A DNA stretch of 64,000 nt, taken from contig NC_084591.1 of NCBI RefSeq assembly GCF_033807715.1, positions 43,178,868 to 43,242,867 of the forward strand. Direction: 5' to 3'. Positions 49,256 through 60,355 of the stretch are shown one piece after another. The position numbers were made by a program, and so were the translations under genes. Positions within the stretch are counted from its first letter, which is position 1. Every line of letters starts with the position of its first letter. Origin of the DNA: Cololabis saira. Its lineage: Eukaryota > Chordata > Actinopteri > Beloniformes > Belonidae. The notes under the pieces were generated by a model that did no database searches, was not told the origin of the DNA, and worked only from the letters and a program-made list of their open reading frames with translations.

Positions 49256-51767
49256 ACAATAAGAAAGTACAAAGATTTAACCACTGCAGAAGCCTAATGT
49301 TTTAAAGCAGGTTTTCAGACGAATAGTTCATGATCAGTGTGAAATAAAAACAAAAAAAAAACAAAAAAAAAACAAAAAACATCTGGTTAATGAATTAACT
49401 GGTTAATGAAGGTTTATTTCCCTTTGATTTGTTTAATGACTGTTTATTTGTATTCTTTTCTGATATATGTGTAATTGTTTTTCTTTTTTATAATTAATAT
49501 GCTTGAAATAAAGATTTCAATTCAATTCAATACGTTTAGAATTGTTTTTATTATTTACTCATGACATGGACATAACTCTTAGATATGAGCTTAAATGTCA
49601 ACACTAATGAGATTTGCTGAAACACAAAACCAAGTCAGTATCAAAATGATGGAAATAAAATGTTGATAATTCAAAGTTGCACTGCACTTCAATTGTTAAA
49701 ATTTTAAAATGATAATGAAATGATGAATATGATGAAATTATAATATTTTTTTTTTAATATCACTGAAGATGAAACACTTGGAATAAAATGCCTTAAGTCA
49801 GCATTTATCATATATGACTGTAAATAAGACATCAAATTCACGAGTCAGATAAATGTAAAGCTTTAACAAAGAGTACAGTACTCCCATCTCAAATTAAATG
49901 AAAGAAAAGGAGAAGGTTGAGATTATCGCTTTATCTTCCCGTGACAAGGGAGGAGGAGCTGTCGTGCAAGAGGTCTCAGGAGGCTCCACCTCCTGTTCTT
50001 CAACCCAAAAGAAGCTTACCTGTGTCAGGTTTCCTCCACACAAAAGACCAACAGGCCGAGGTGGCTGTTACATTATAATTTCATGGCAGGGGGCGGCTAA
50101 GAGGGAAGTCTGGATGGCTACCAGAGAGCATTGTGGGATAGGTTGATGGCGTTACAGAGGGGGCAGGGGATTAAAAAGGTCAAGTAAGGTTATTCTACTG
50201 TTCTTTGTCTAATACTCAGTAACTTAAAGAAGGACCTTTTCCACATCTGGTGTTTAATAACCAATACCTAAAAGAAGCAAATAAAATAAACTAGCTTTGA
50301 CTTAACGTTTGGAATTTTCTACCAGTTAATCGTTAATTACAGCTTTCAGTTAATTAAAGCTCTTCACCCAGAGTTGTATCCTCGTTCGGCACTGACCTGA
50401 ATCGTGCTCAGAGATGTCTGATCACCATGTCTCGCTCACACTGAACAGAAGCACCAGTTCAAGTTATGAAGTAATAAATAAAATATATCTTATTCAAACT
50501 CACCAAAGAGGAGAGAGACAACCTCGGACTATAATTCTTTTGATTTTCTGTTTGCAGCATAATATATTAAGCTTTTAAAGAATAACTGACCATATTTGCT
50601 AACATATTTGCTAATATTTGCTCCAGTAGAACTACATACTATGATTATTTAAAAAAAGCTACAATGGTAATAGAGGTCATTTAATATTTTACAATAAGCC
50701 TTTAGAGTTGAAATTCCATTGAACATATTTTATTGACTGCCATATAAAGGGTTAAATGTCTTACATTAAGTAACTTTATACATGTTTTTTTTTCTCCTTA
50801 GAAAATAAGTCATGTTACCAACTGTGAGAACTAATACTGCTATTTTATGTTTGCTGCTTTAAGGTCAGAAATACATGTGTGAATGAATGAATAAATGCTG
50901 TTAATCCCAGTGCCGACCCTTGATCCAAGACAAAAGTTACATAATGGGAAGCTCACCCAACAAAACTTAGATATGGTATTGGAACAGGGGTTTGCTCTTT
51001 AAATGCTGTTGGTATGGGAACATTCTTTGTCTTTATGGCTATTAGCACAGCATTTTTACCTATTAACTACTTTGAACTGTTACTGTAAAGATATACCAAT
51101 TGGAAAGATATACCAATTGGAAAAATTCCATTCCCCTATCTGGGGAATGGAAGACTTTTAGAGAGAACAATGTTGAAGCGCTAACAAAATGGGAAAATTT
51201 GTTGCCATTGTTGCTAATATATGCATTTTAATCTTGGAGCATATGCTAGTTTTTTGTGTGCGTGAAAGTGAATATGTCCTCCAACAGTCCTCTTGACAGA
51301 CTGATCAAACATCAGAGCTGATCAAGCATTAAGAGCTGAAACCCGGATTCACCAAGAGAGAACTAAAACCACTGATGTGAAACATGAAAGGACAAGACAG
51401 AAAACGACTGAAGGCAGTGATGGGTGCAGTGTGTGCAGAATGGCGACTGTGAGGTGTGTTGTGATGTAAATAATTGTGTGGTGGATTAGTGTATCTTTAA
51501 AATACATATAACAAAACACATATTAGGTCTGCTATGTATTATTAATAAGAATATTAGATGACAGGGAATAGTCAAATTGAATATATTTCTATCTGACATA
51601 AATCAACCCAGTCACTTTGAAGTTGAAGATCATTCAGTGAGCCATACAGATTGGCAGGGTACAGTGACATCCCAGACCCAGCTAAGATTATAATTATCCA
51701 GCCTTCCCATCTTTATCTCAGCCCGACATCCCATCCTGCTGTATTTGATCCACCTCAGAAATAAGTA

Positions 51768-52475
51768 GCACAGAGCACGGAGCAGGAGTTTGGTTCGCAT
51801 TGCCGGAAGTAAGTCAGACTTGTTCCCGGCGCATGTTGGACGTCACCGTTCCTGTTCATAATTTTTATGGACACGATTTCTAAGCGTAGCCAGGGGCCGG
51901 AGGGGATCCAGTTTGGGAACCACAGGATTTCATCTCTGCTTTTTTGCAGATGATGTTGTCCTGTTGGCCTCATCGGACCGGGACCTTCAGAATGTGTTGG
52001 GGCGGTTTGAGGTCAAGTGCAATGTGGCAGGGATGAAAATCAGCACCTCTAAAACCGAGGCCATGCTTCTCCACCGGAAAAGGGTGGTGTTCCTTCACCG
52101 GGTGGGTTGAGAAGTCCTGCCTCAGGTGGAGGAGTTCAAGTATCTCGGGGTCTTGTTCAGGAGTGAAGATAGAGCGGGAGATTGACAGACGGATCGGTGT
52201 AGCGTCCGCAGTTATGCGGTTGATGTACTGGACCGTCGTGGTGAAGAGGGAGCTGAGTCGAAAGGCGAAGCTCTTGATTTACCGGTCAATCTACGCACCT
52301 ACCCTCACCTATGGTCATGAACTTTGGGTAGGGACCTAAAGGACAAGATCGCAGATACAAGCGGCCGAGATGAGTTTCCTCCGCAGGGTGGCTGGACGCT
52401 CCCTTAGAGATAGGGTGAGGAGTTGGGTCACCCGGGAGGAGCTCAGAGTCGAGCCGCTGCTCCTTCACATTGAGA
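51768..52475 (+). pseudogene. Rex3 (RTE-type) LINE, left part of a split copy
   Basis: Decayed reverse transcriptase: FADDVVLLASSDRDLQNVLG, RFEVKCNVAGMKISTSKTEA, MLLHRKRV, then coding sequence parallel to that at 58950-59300 (KYLGVLF-type, LIYRSIYAPTLTYGHELW, FLRRVAGRSLRDRV). FADD is the RT catalytic motif. Stop codons and shifts are present. The copy is cut at 52475 by an L2-type LINE and resumes at 55732. RTE elements encode an apurinic-like endonuclease and RT; only the RT C-terminal half is here. Confidence 0.85.
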
Positions 52476-55400
52476 TGTCGGCAGGTGCGGAAGATGGCGG
52501 CAGGTGCGGCGCCGACGGATGGCAGCAGCTGTGTACGCTCTAGTCTTTGCAGTTATAGCTTCTTTAGTCTCCTACGTTTAAGTATTTTCCTCTCCTTTTT
52601 TGCCACACACATAGTCTCCAGTGTATACACGTATGATAGGCACACGCTTTTAGAGATCAGATCAGCGATCGCTCACTCACCAGAGTTCCAAGGAGCAGAT
52701 CCTCCATACAGCTTTAATGCAATGGATCCATGGATCAGTGGGGTGGCAACCATGCCACCGAGACGGCGTCGGAAAAGGCTCCGTAGAGGAAGGTACCGCG
52801 GCAGACGTGCCGGCATCCTAGTACGGGCGAGGAAAAGAACGGACCGGCTCCCATTGCTATCGATACTCCTCGCCAACGTTCAATCGTTGGACAACAAAAT
52901 GACCGAACTACGAGCGCGGATGCGGTTCCAGGGGGAGACAAGAAACACAAACATTGTTTGTCTCTCCGAGACATGGCTGGATGATACGGTCCCCGACTCA
53001 GCGATTGAATTGCCCGGGTACACTTCCGGGTGGACAGGTCCAAGGAGCTGACCGGAAAGGGAAAAAGAGGCGGGTTCTGGGTCTACGTCAAGGACACCTG
53101 GTGTACCGACGCTCAGCGCATTGGTTCCCTCTGCTGTCCAGACGTGGAATTTGTAACCATCCAACTCAGACCATTCTGGCTCCCCAGAGAATTCAGTGCT
53201 ATTATTTTTATTGGTGTCTACATAACACCCAAGAGCTAGTATAGATATAGCACTGAATGAGCTGCACAAAGCCATCAGTGAAAAAGAGACTGCTCAGCCT
53301 GAATGCGCCTTCGGGGTGTCAGGAGACTTTAACAAGGCGTGTCTTAAGAAGGTTCTCCCCAAGTTCCACCAGCACATCACCTGTAATACCGGAGGTGGTG
53401 GCATACTGGACCACTGCTACACCACCTTTCCAGATGCCTATAAACCACTACTCCGCCCCCCTTTGGAAAATCAGACCACAGCGACATTCAGCTTTTGCCT
53501 GCTTACAGACAGAGACTGAAAAGAGAGCCCATCTGCAAGAAGGAGATACGGATATGGTCAGAAAAATTGGACTCTGCACTACAAGACTGTTTTGACAACA
53601 CGGACTGGGAGATGTTTAGGAACTCCGCAGTGACAATGTCAACAAGTTTGCAGATACAGTCATGTGTTTCATCAGTACATGCATTGAGGACAATGTTCCA
53701 AAGAAATCAGTTTGGATTTTCCCAAATGAGAAACCGTGGATTAACAGCGAGGTACGAGCTGCTCTCCATGCACGCAATGTCACCTTCAGAGCTGGGAATC
53801 TGGGGGACACACGTGCGGCACTCCTGAGAACCATCAGGAAGGCCAAGAAGGACTACAAGACCAAGCTGGAGGCTCAGTTCGAGAGCAGGGATGTGAAGAC
53901 TACATGGCAGGGGCTGCGCACCATCACAGACTACAGAGGGAAAGCTAGATCTGCAGAGACCCCCTCTGCCTCCCTCCCTGACGAGCTCAACACCTTCTAC
54001 GCCCGGTTCGAGTCTGGAAGTACGAGACAGCCACTGCCTGCACCACCTGTGGACACCAGCCCTCTTGTTATCTCGGAGGCGGATGTATGCAGAGTCTTCT
54101 TGCAGATCAACACCCGCAGAGCGGCCGGCCCGGATGGCATCCCTGGCCGTGTGCTCAAGGCCTGTGCAGCCCAGCTGGCAGGAGTGTTCACAAACATTTT
54201 CAACCTCTCCCTCTCCCAAGCTGTGGTTCCCTCCGGTTTTATATCCTCCATTGTGGTCCCTATTCCAAAACACTCTAAGGTGGCATGCCTCAACGACTGG
54301 AGAGCTGTCGCTCTGACACCGATTGTCAGCAAGTGCTTCAGGAGATTGGTGAGAGACTACATCTGCTCTGCACTGCCTGCCACGCTGGATCACTGGCAAT
54401 TCGCCTATCGTCAAAATCGTTCAACTGACGACGCAGTTGCCTTGGCCGTACATTCTGTACTCTCCCACCTGGACAAGAGGGGGAAGAATAGATGTGTACG
54501 GATGCTTTTTGTGGATTACAGTTCCGCTTTCAACACCATCATACCAACCAGACTGGACACAAAGCTGAGGGACCTCGACCTGCACCCGACCATGTGCAGC
54601 TGGACACTCAACTTCCTGTCTGACCGCCGTCAGGTGGTGAGGATGGGCAACATAACGTCGGACCCACTGACCCTCAACACAGGGGCCCCCCAGGGCTGCG
54701 TCCTGAGCCCTCTCTTCTACTCATTGTACACACATGATTGTACAGCCACGCACAGCTCCAACGTCATAATTAAATATGCGGACGACACGACAGTCATAGG
54801 CTTGATTGACGACGATGACAAGTCGGCCTATAGGGCAGAGGTCGGGTCACTGACACAGTGGTGTCGAGAGAACAGCCTGGCTTTAAACGTCAGCAAGACC
54901 AAGGAGCTGATCGTGCACTTCAGGAGATCAGAGAGAGAGTACCCACCTGTAATCATCAATGGTGCTGCTGTGGAGCAGGTCAAAGACTTCAAGTTCCTTG
55001 GAATCCACATATTGAGGGACCTGAAGTGGGCTACACACACCACAAAAGTGGTGAAAAAGGCCCAACAACGGCTATACTGCCTGAGGTATCTGAAGAATTT
55101 AAAAGTGAGCCCCCGCATCCTCAGGGCTTTCTATACAAGCACCATCGAGAGCATCCTGATGAGCGGCACCACTGCCTGGTTCGGAAACCGCACCGCTGCA
55201 GAAAAGAAAGCACTGCAGAGGTTGGTGCGAACAGCACAGCGCATTGGAGGAGGGGAGCTTCCACCTCCAAGAACTTCATGTGAGACGTTGTGTGCCTAAG
55301 GCCCACAACATTATCCGGGACATCCATCACCCCAGCCATAGCCTGTTCCAGCCACTGCCGCACCCACGGCCGGGCCAACGGTACCGGTGCATAAAGAGCA

Positions 55401-55731
55401 GCACCACCAGATTCCTGTACAGTTTTTATCTGTCAGCAAATAGATTGCTGAACAAGACCTAGTTCTTGTTAAAGACTGAAATGAAGATTTTTTATATCAT
55501 ACTTTTATATCATACATACAAGCCCAAGACTATTTATTCATTTTTCTATCCTTTTATTCCACGTACTGTTTTTATGTTTTTTATGTAGATTATTCATGCA
55601 CAATGCACGTTGTTTGTATGTCTTCTGTCGTCTGTATATCTTTTAACTGCAAATAATAAGCCTGCACAAACAAGTTTTTACCCATGTTACTGAGTAATAT
55701 GATGTGACAATAACGTTTGATTTGATTTGAT
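52476..55731 (+). mobile_element. Near full-length L2-type LINE inserted in Rex3
   Basis: TTGAGA flanks both sides (52470-52475, 55732-55737). The endonuclease part is scattered over frames: LLSILLANVQSLDNKMTELR, NIVCLSETWLDD and PGYTSG (52850-53040), then FVTIQLRPFWLPREFSAIIF and SGDFNKACLKKVLPKFHQHI. The RT frame 53662-55299 is open for 545 codons: AGPDGIPGRVLKACAAQLAG, FVDYSSAFNTI, GAPQGCVLSPLFYSLYTHD, IIKYADDTTVIGLI (YADD catalytic motif), LALNVSKTKELIVHF. After one more shift it ends HNIIRDIHHPSHSLFQPLPH ... LLNKT. The 3' tail is a TTTGA repeat. At least four frame shifts in the endonuclease region and one near 55280 inactivate it. I assign it to the L2/CR1/Rex1 group. Confidence 0.88.
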
Positions 55732-56020
55732 TTGAGAGGAGTCAGCTGAGGTGGCTTGGGCATCTGTACCGGATGCCTCCTGGACGCCTCCCTAGGAAGG
55801 TTTTCCAGGCATGTCCCACCGGGAGGACACCCCGGGGAAGACCCAGGACACGCTGGAGAGACTATGTCTCTCGGCTGGCCTCAGAACGCCTCGGACTCCC
55901 CTCGGAAGAGCTGGAGGAAGTGTCTGGGGTGAAGGAAGTCTGGGCATCCCTGCTGAGACTGCTGCCCCCGCGACCCGGGAACGGATAAGCGGAAGAAGAT
56001 GAGTGAGTGATGAGTGAGTG
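55732..56020 (+). pseudogene. Rex3 LINE, right part of the split copy
   Basis: Reads GHLYRMPPGRLPRKVFQACP, TGRTPRGRPRTRWRDYVSRL, ASERLGLPSEELEEVSGVKE, VWASLLRLLPPRPGNG-stop (55986). Followed by the GAAGATGAGTGAGTGATGAG tail, a degenerate GATG repeat characteristic of Rex3. The same end appears at 59500-59700. Confidence 0.88.
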
Positions 56021-56757
56021 GATCAAGAACCAGGCAAAAGTGGCCTTCAGGAACGAGAAACGTTCCCGTAGTAGAGGAGGTATTTAGGTTGGCCCACAGG
56101 AACTAATTGTCAGGGGTCTCTGCTGATTGAGATTTCAAAATGACTAATTTGTACTTATTGGACCAGAAACATTTTGCTCTGAGTACATTTGATAAAGATG
56201 GAGATTACAATAAAAAAAACCTGATAACGAGTCCGTCCCTTGTTGGTGTGTTACACTAATGAAGAGTTTTAATTCCAATTGCTACAACCCCGATGTATGT
56301 TAAAAAAGCAAAAAAAAAAAAAACACGTAGCATCCCTTATTTCTTCTTCTGCTGCATTTTTCTTTCCATTTCCTTTTATGCTGCTGACCGTTAGCAAACA
56401 GTAAAATAATTACGCATTACCGCCACCTCGTGGTCAGCAGTGTTATTTATTCGATCAATGGTTCTTGTGTGGTGCCACAGTGTAATGGAAACACAGCGTT
56501 TCTTAATTAACTGCACAAATCCCAAATACTGCAAAAAAAAACCCTCAACGGGCAATTTCACTTCTATTTTATCTTTGACATACTTGAAAGTGTGCAACGT
56601 AAAACAGATGTAACACAAACAGTAGCTTTGCATTTCCATGCTGCTTGATTTTCCAGCCAACACTAAATCCCTGGATGCAAATGCAGATGGAAACACAAAT
56701 ATGTGAAAGACAAATGATAGAGAGAGCGGAAAGAAAGGAGCTGATCAGCTGACTCAC

Positions 56758-56790
56758 AGGAACTTCCACATATTTGGCAGCTGCTTTCAC
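56758..56790 (-). CDS. cadps2: cadps2 33-nt coding microexon
   Basis: Encodes VKAAAKYVEVP (11 codons, phase 0 both ends). It bridges ...SILSFT and KPGMDL, giving the continuous CAPS block SFTVKAAAKYV. The donor GTGAGT is strong (56757 down). The acceptor context GGGAAAG|GTG is purine-rich, with the pyrimidine tract displaced about 12-55 bases upstream and TGCTGCC in between. Only 141 bases separate it from the preceding exon. Skipping would remove 11 residues without a frame change. The boundary is inferred from the family sequence and from AG/GT positions. Confidence 0.9.
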
Positions 56791-56931
56791 CTTTCCCGTT
56801 GAAGGCAGCAGGGTGAGGAAGACAAAGAGGAAGAAGAAGAAGAGGGCCAACATGTAGTTTCCAGAAAAGAACAAACTACATCATTGAGCTGAAAACCCTC
56901 TGTGACACTGAACAAAAATGTTGCTACTCAC
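56791..56931 (-). other. Short cadps2 intron (141 bases)
   Basis: Donor GTGAGT at 56931, acceptor AAAG at 56791. A CTTCTTCTTCTTCCTC tract (56846-56820 region) lies well upstream of the acceptor. Confidence 0.85.
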
Positions 56932-57015
56932 TGTGAAAGATAGGATTGAAGAGAAGAACGTGCCTTCATCATATCTCGAGAGCTTGGAGAGAACACCGTC
57001 TAAAACAGCGGCAAA
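56932..57015 (-). CDS. cadps2: cadps2 internal coding exon
   Basis: 84 nt, 28 codons, phase 0 both ends: [42 protein letters not shown] is highly conserved in CAPS1 and CAPS2 and lies in the MUN-like region that interacts with syntaxin and SNARE complexes. The acceptor is TGTAG at 57020-57016 and the donor GTGAGT starts at 56931. This is the most upstream cadps2 exon in the window; the earlier exons (C2, PH and most of the MUN-like region) lie beyond the right edge. Confidence 0.95.
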
Positions 57016-57221
57016 CTACAGACAGAGAGGAACAAAATAATTATCCACAATTTTTGAGTGAATTTTATTTTATTAAAAAGTTTTTGTCAGTGCAATCAGA
57101 ATGTTTTAACTTGCTTAAAACCTTTTATAAAGTTTTTTTAATTTCTATTAAATTTGTCAGCTCCAAGTGCTCCAACTATTAATGGCACCATTGCTGTCTT
57201 TACCTTCCAGATCTTCTTTAT

Positions 57222-57440
57222 CTATTTATTTGATTTGATTTGATTTATTTTAGTACATGTAAAAAAAAGAAACAGCACTTCATGAGAAGTCTAAGAAAAC
57301 AACAACAAAACAAAACAAAGAATTTCATCCTTTAAAACTTGCTAACTTGATTAACATGTGCCAAAAAAGGAGTAGGAAGAAGTGTAAACTTATTTAGTCC
57401 TACCCCCATTCACTGATCATTTAACCTGTATTTATAATTA
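57222..57440 (-). mobile_element. LINE 3' end, minus strand
   Basis: On the minus strand: AAGTTTACACTTCTTCCTAC TCCTTTTTTGG, then ATGAAATTCTTTG, then GTTTCTTTTTTTTACATGTA and an (AAATC)n tail (57245-57228), a familiar fish LINE terminus. Coding part absent. Confidence 0.6.
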
Positions 57441-57586
57441 TTCTCACACTGTACTCACACTGCTAACATTATTATTATTATTACTATTATATACTGTAAT
57501 TATACTCACACACATCCTTATGCATGCATACATATATACACATAGTTGCATATTTCTATATATTTGTACACATATGCCCATATAGA

Positions 57587-57589
<3 letters not shown>

Positions 57590-57652
<63 letters not shown>

Positions 57653-57658
57653 TATATA
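57590..57658. repeat. (TA)n microsatellite
   Basis: TA repeat with one TG interruption, directly abutting the left end of a Rex3 copy. Confidence 0.95.
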
Positions 57659-57743
57659 CCCTTTTCGTGGTTCTCCATCGGGAAAGGGGGGCGTGCCTTC
57701 TCCGGGTGGGTGGACAAGTCCTGCCTCAGGTGGAGGAGTTTAA

Positions 57744-58947
57744 GGCTACGTCCCAATTGACCCCCTTGCCCTCGTTTTCATCCCTCCCCCTAAATTTTGC
57801 GCGTTCCCGTGAGGGTAGTGGTGTCCCAATTCCTCTTTTCACCTAGAGGGAGTGGGCATAACGAGGGCGAAGGGCTGAGAATAGCCCCTACGGATCGAGT
57901 GATTTCAGATGCTGACTTCGCGAGCGAGGGGGTATAAAAATTTCCCAGAATGCTTTTCGTCGTCATTTGCGGACTGAATAAAAAAAAAACAACATGGCGG
58001 ACATTTCTTAGTGAATAAATCTATATTTTGAGTTAGTTTCTGCATAAAAATGCGTTTTGATTAAATTTTTAGCGACAAATGTATATTTTACTTTCATAAT
58101 ATTCACTCAGTGAATTTACATAATCTCTTTTTTGTTCGTTGTTCGCGAAGAATCGCGCTGGAGTAAAGGCCGTTAGGTTACGTAACGTACGCCGTAGGCT
58201 ACGTAACCTACGCCGTAGGCTACGTACCCTACGCCGAGGGCTCTGCGTCGATGTACGCGGCACGCGCGCCGTACGCCGTACCCTACGCCGTACCCTACGC
58301 CGTACCCTACGCCGTACCCTACGCCGTAGGCTCTGCATCGATTTAACGCGGACCCAAGCTCCGGAGCCGGCAGACAGAAACCTCGAAATTTCGGAGCAAA
58401 TTTCTTAACAGGCGTAGCTACAACTGTTAGATTTCATCTATTAAACCAACATCTTCCTAAATGATTTATTTCATCCAGCGTAATTCTCAACAAAGCTGCA
58501 GGTTTCTCTCCCGGGGCGACGGCGCTGGGTTGACCCAGCGATCGCGTCTGTCCCCCCGGCCGTGAGCTGCTTCTGCTCCCCGGGGCCGGGGGCTCTTCTC
58601 ATCTCCGAAAACGTCGAGTCAAATTTCTTAACAGGCGTTATTTGGATAAACTGAGCCCAGGTTGGGGATCTAAATGGTTACTTTTACACCTGAAAAAATA
58701 TTAAAACTTAATAAAGTGCCATATTAACAGCGCTACAGCTGAAATTAAAACAGCTTTTGGCTCTCAGCTTCCTGATCAGGGTAGGGATGAAAACGAGGGG
58801 GAGTAGGAGAAATGGGACAGGCACCTGGGCCAAGTGCCCTAGATCTCAAGTGCCCTAAAATCTCCCCCTTCTTTTTTAGGGGGTAGGGAAGAAAAGAAGG
58901 GCGAGTGGAGAAAAGAAGGGTGAGTGAAAGGGAATTGGGATTGGGCC
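57744..58947. mobile_element. Harbinger-like TIR element with TAA target duplication
   Basis: The left end is GGCTACGTCCCAATTGACCC and the inverse of the right end GGCCCAATCCCAATTCCC. TAA precedes (57741-57743) and follows (58948-58950) the element, matching the TWA target of PIF/Harbinger; the intact Rex3 sequence across the site is read from copy 1 near 52137. Both arms repeat the CCTCGTTTTCATCCCTCCCC motif in inverse orientation (57769-57790, 58785-58805). It contains a palindromic miniature element (58160-58365). No transposase. Confidence 0.82.
58160..58365. mobile_element. Palindromic GC-rich miniature element with internal ACGCCGTA amplification
   Basis: Contains the family core TACGCCGTAGGCTCTGC and CGATTTAACGCGGACCC. 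In addition ACGCCGTACCCT is repeated four times (58270-58330) and TACGCCGTAGGCTACGTAAC about twice (58188-58225). The ends are eroded. Both strands read as Arg-rich frames, an effect of the palindromic repeat. Confidence 0.75.
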
Positions 58948-59334
58948 TAAGTATCTCGGGGTCTTGTTCAGGAGTGAGGGAACGATGGAGCGTGAGATTT
59001 ACAGATGGATCGGTGCAGCGTCCACAGTTATGCGGTCGATGTACCGGACCGTCGTGGTGAAGAAGGAGCTGAGTCGAAAGGCGAAGCTCTCGATTTACCG
59101 GTCAATCTACGCACCTACCCTCACCTATGGTCATGAACTTTGGGTAATGACAGAAAGGACAAGATTGCGGATACAAGCGGCTGAGATGAGTTTCCTCCGC
59201 AGGGTGGCTGGATGCTCCCTTAGAGATAGGGTGAGGAGTTCGGCCACCCGGGAGGAGCTCGGAGTCGAGCCGCTGCTCCTTCACGTTGAGAGGAGTCAGC
59301 TGAGGTGGCTTGGGCATCTGTACCGGATCCTCCT

Positions 59335-59495
59335 GGATCCTCCCTAGGGAGGTGTTCCAGGCATGTCCCTCCTCCCTAGGGAGGTGTTCCAGGCATGTCC
59401 CTCCTCCCATGGGAGGTATTCCAGGCATGTCCCTCCTCCCTAGGGAGGTGTTCCAGGCATGTCCCTCCTCCCTAGGGAGCTGTTCCAGGCAGGTT
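59335..59495. repeat. 32-bp minisatellite inside Rex3 coding sequence, five copies
   Basis: Unit TCCCTCCTCCCTAGGGAGGT followed by GTTCCAGGCATG. The unit is a normal part of the Rex3 3' coding region (single in copy 1 at 55786-55815) that has been amplified. 32 is not a multiple of 3, so the frame shifts. Confidence 0.93.
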
Positions 59496-59997
59496 CCACT
59501 GGGAGGAGACCCCGGGGAAGACCCAGGACACGCTGGAGAGACTATGTCTCTCGGCTGGCCTGGGAACGCCTCGGACTCCCCCCGGAAGACCTTGAGGAAG
59601 TGTCTGGGGTAAAGGAAGTCTCGGCATCCCTGTTGAGGCTGCTGCCCCCGCGATCCGGGACCGGGTAAACGGAAGAAGATGGATGGGATGGATGGATGGA
59701 TGTATATATATATATATATTTATATACTTTGCTTTATCGTTTTTCTCTTTATCTCTAGTTTCTCGTATTTCTTCATCTTGATATTGCAGCCACCTGGGAT
59801 TGCCATGTCAATCACTATCCTGTAGATGGGTTACTATGCCAGTTTATTACTGGTAGGGCATACGTCTTGATGACCCGTACTTTGTTATTTTTATTCAACT
59901 GGCTCTTCAGGACCTGCCTAACCCTTTGTAAGTACTTGGTCGTTGTTGAATTGCTTGCAGCCTCCTCAGAGTTGCCATTTGCTTCTGAGATCCTCAT

Positions 59998-60355
59998 CTA
60001 TTTGCAATGGTCTTTCTGAACCCAGAGTTAGAACCAAACACGATGAGGCAGCGTTCAGCGTTTATGCTCCTCACCTGTGGAACAAACTCCCAGAATGCAT
60101 TAGAGCAGCTGAAACTCTCAGTTGCTTTAAGTCAAGGTTGAAAACCTTTTTATTTCCTGCTGCATTTCAGTAATCCACCATGATGCACGGTAAACTTTAT
60201 TCCTTGCATCTCATTTGTTTATTTATTTTTAACTGATGTCGGCCTGTCTTTAACTACTGCTTTTAAACTCTACTTTTGAATGCATTTAAAATAAACTTCT
60301 TATGCAAAGCACTCGTATATGATATGTGCTATACAAATACATTTACTTTTCCTTG
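59998..60355 (+). mobile_element. L2-type LINE 3' fragment inserted in the R2/R4-like LINE
   Basis: Reads CNGLSEPRVRTKHDEAAFSV, YAPHLWNKLPECIRAAETLS, CFKSRLKTFLFPAAFQ-stop (60173), then a 3'UTR with GCAAAGCACTCGTATATGAT and GTGCTATACAAATACATTTA. This is the C-terminal tail and end of an L2-group LINE. Boundaries are approximate. Confidence 0.75.

Larger units (their letters stand above)
37099..56757 (-). other. cadps2 intron, 19.7 kb
   Basis: Lies between VP and KPGMDL. It holds the transposons listed separately. Stretches with no recognised element are 37906-39440, 40290-42022, 43015-43600, 45400-46107, 47260-49100, 49240-51760 and 56025-56757. These are mostly AT-rich and unique. The stretch 49900-50160 is GC-richer but shows no coding signature. 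Confidence 0.8.
57659..59700 (+). pseudogene. Rex3 LINE copy 2, split by a Harbinger-like element
   Basis: 57659-57740 corresponds to the HRKR...[10 protein letters not shown] segment of Rex3. The copy resumes at 58951 with KYLGVLFRSEGTMEREIYRW, VVVKKELSRKAKLSIYRSIY, APTLTYGHELWVMTERTRLR, IQAAEMSFLRRVAGCSLRDR and LRWLGHLYRI, then a 32-bp minisatellite (59335-59495), and RGRPRTRWRDYVSRLAWERL ... SLLRLLPPRSGTG-stop (59668). A clear GATG-type tail (59678-59702) follows. Less decayed than copy 1. Confidence 0.88.

Noticed and set aside
49898..50146. 82-codon plus-strand frame in GC-richer DNA
   Set aside because: No family resemblance, no splice context for cadps2 (wrong strand) and no repeat support.
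53662..55299. Host gene with a 545-codon frame
   Set aside because: YADD, SSAFNTI and APQGCVLSP motifs identify it as LINE reverse transcriptase, within a target-duplicated insertion.
58069..58408. Arg-rich frames on both strands
   Set aside because: They result from the palindromic ACGCCGTA repeats, which read as Arg-rich in either direction.
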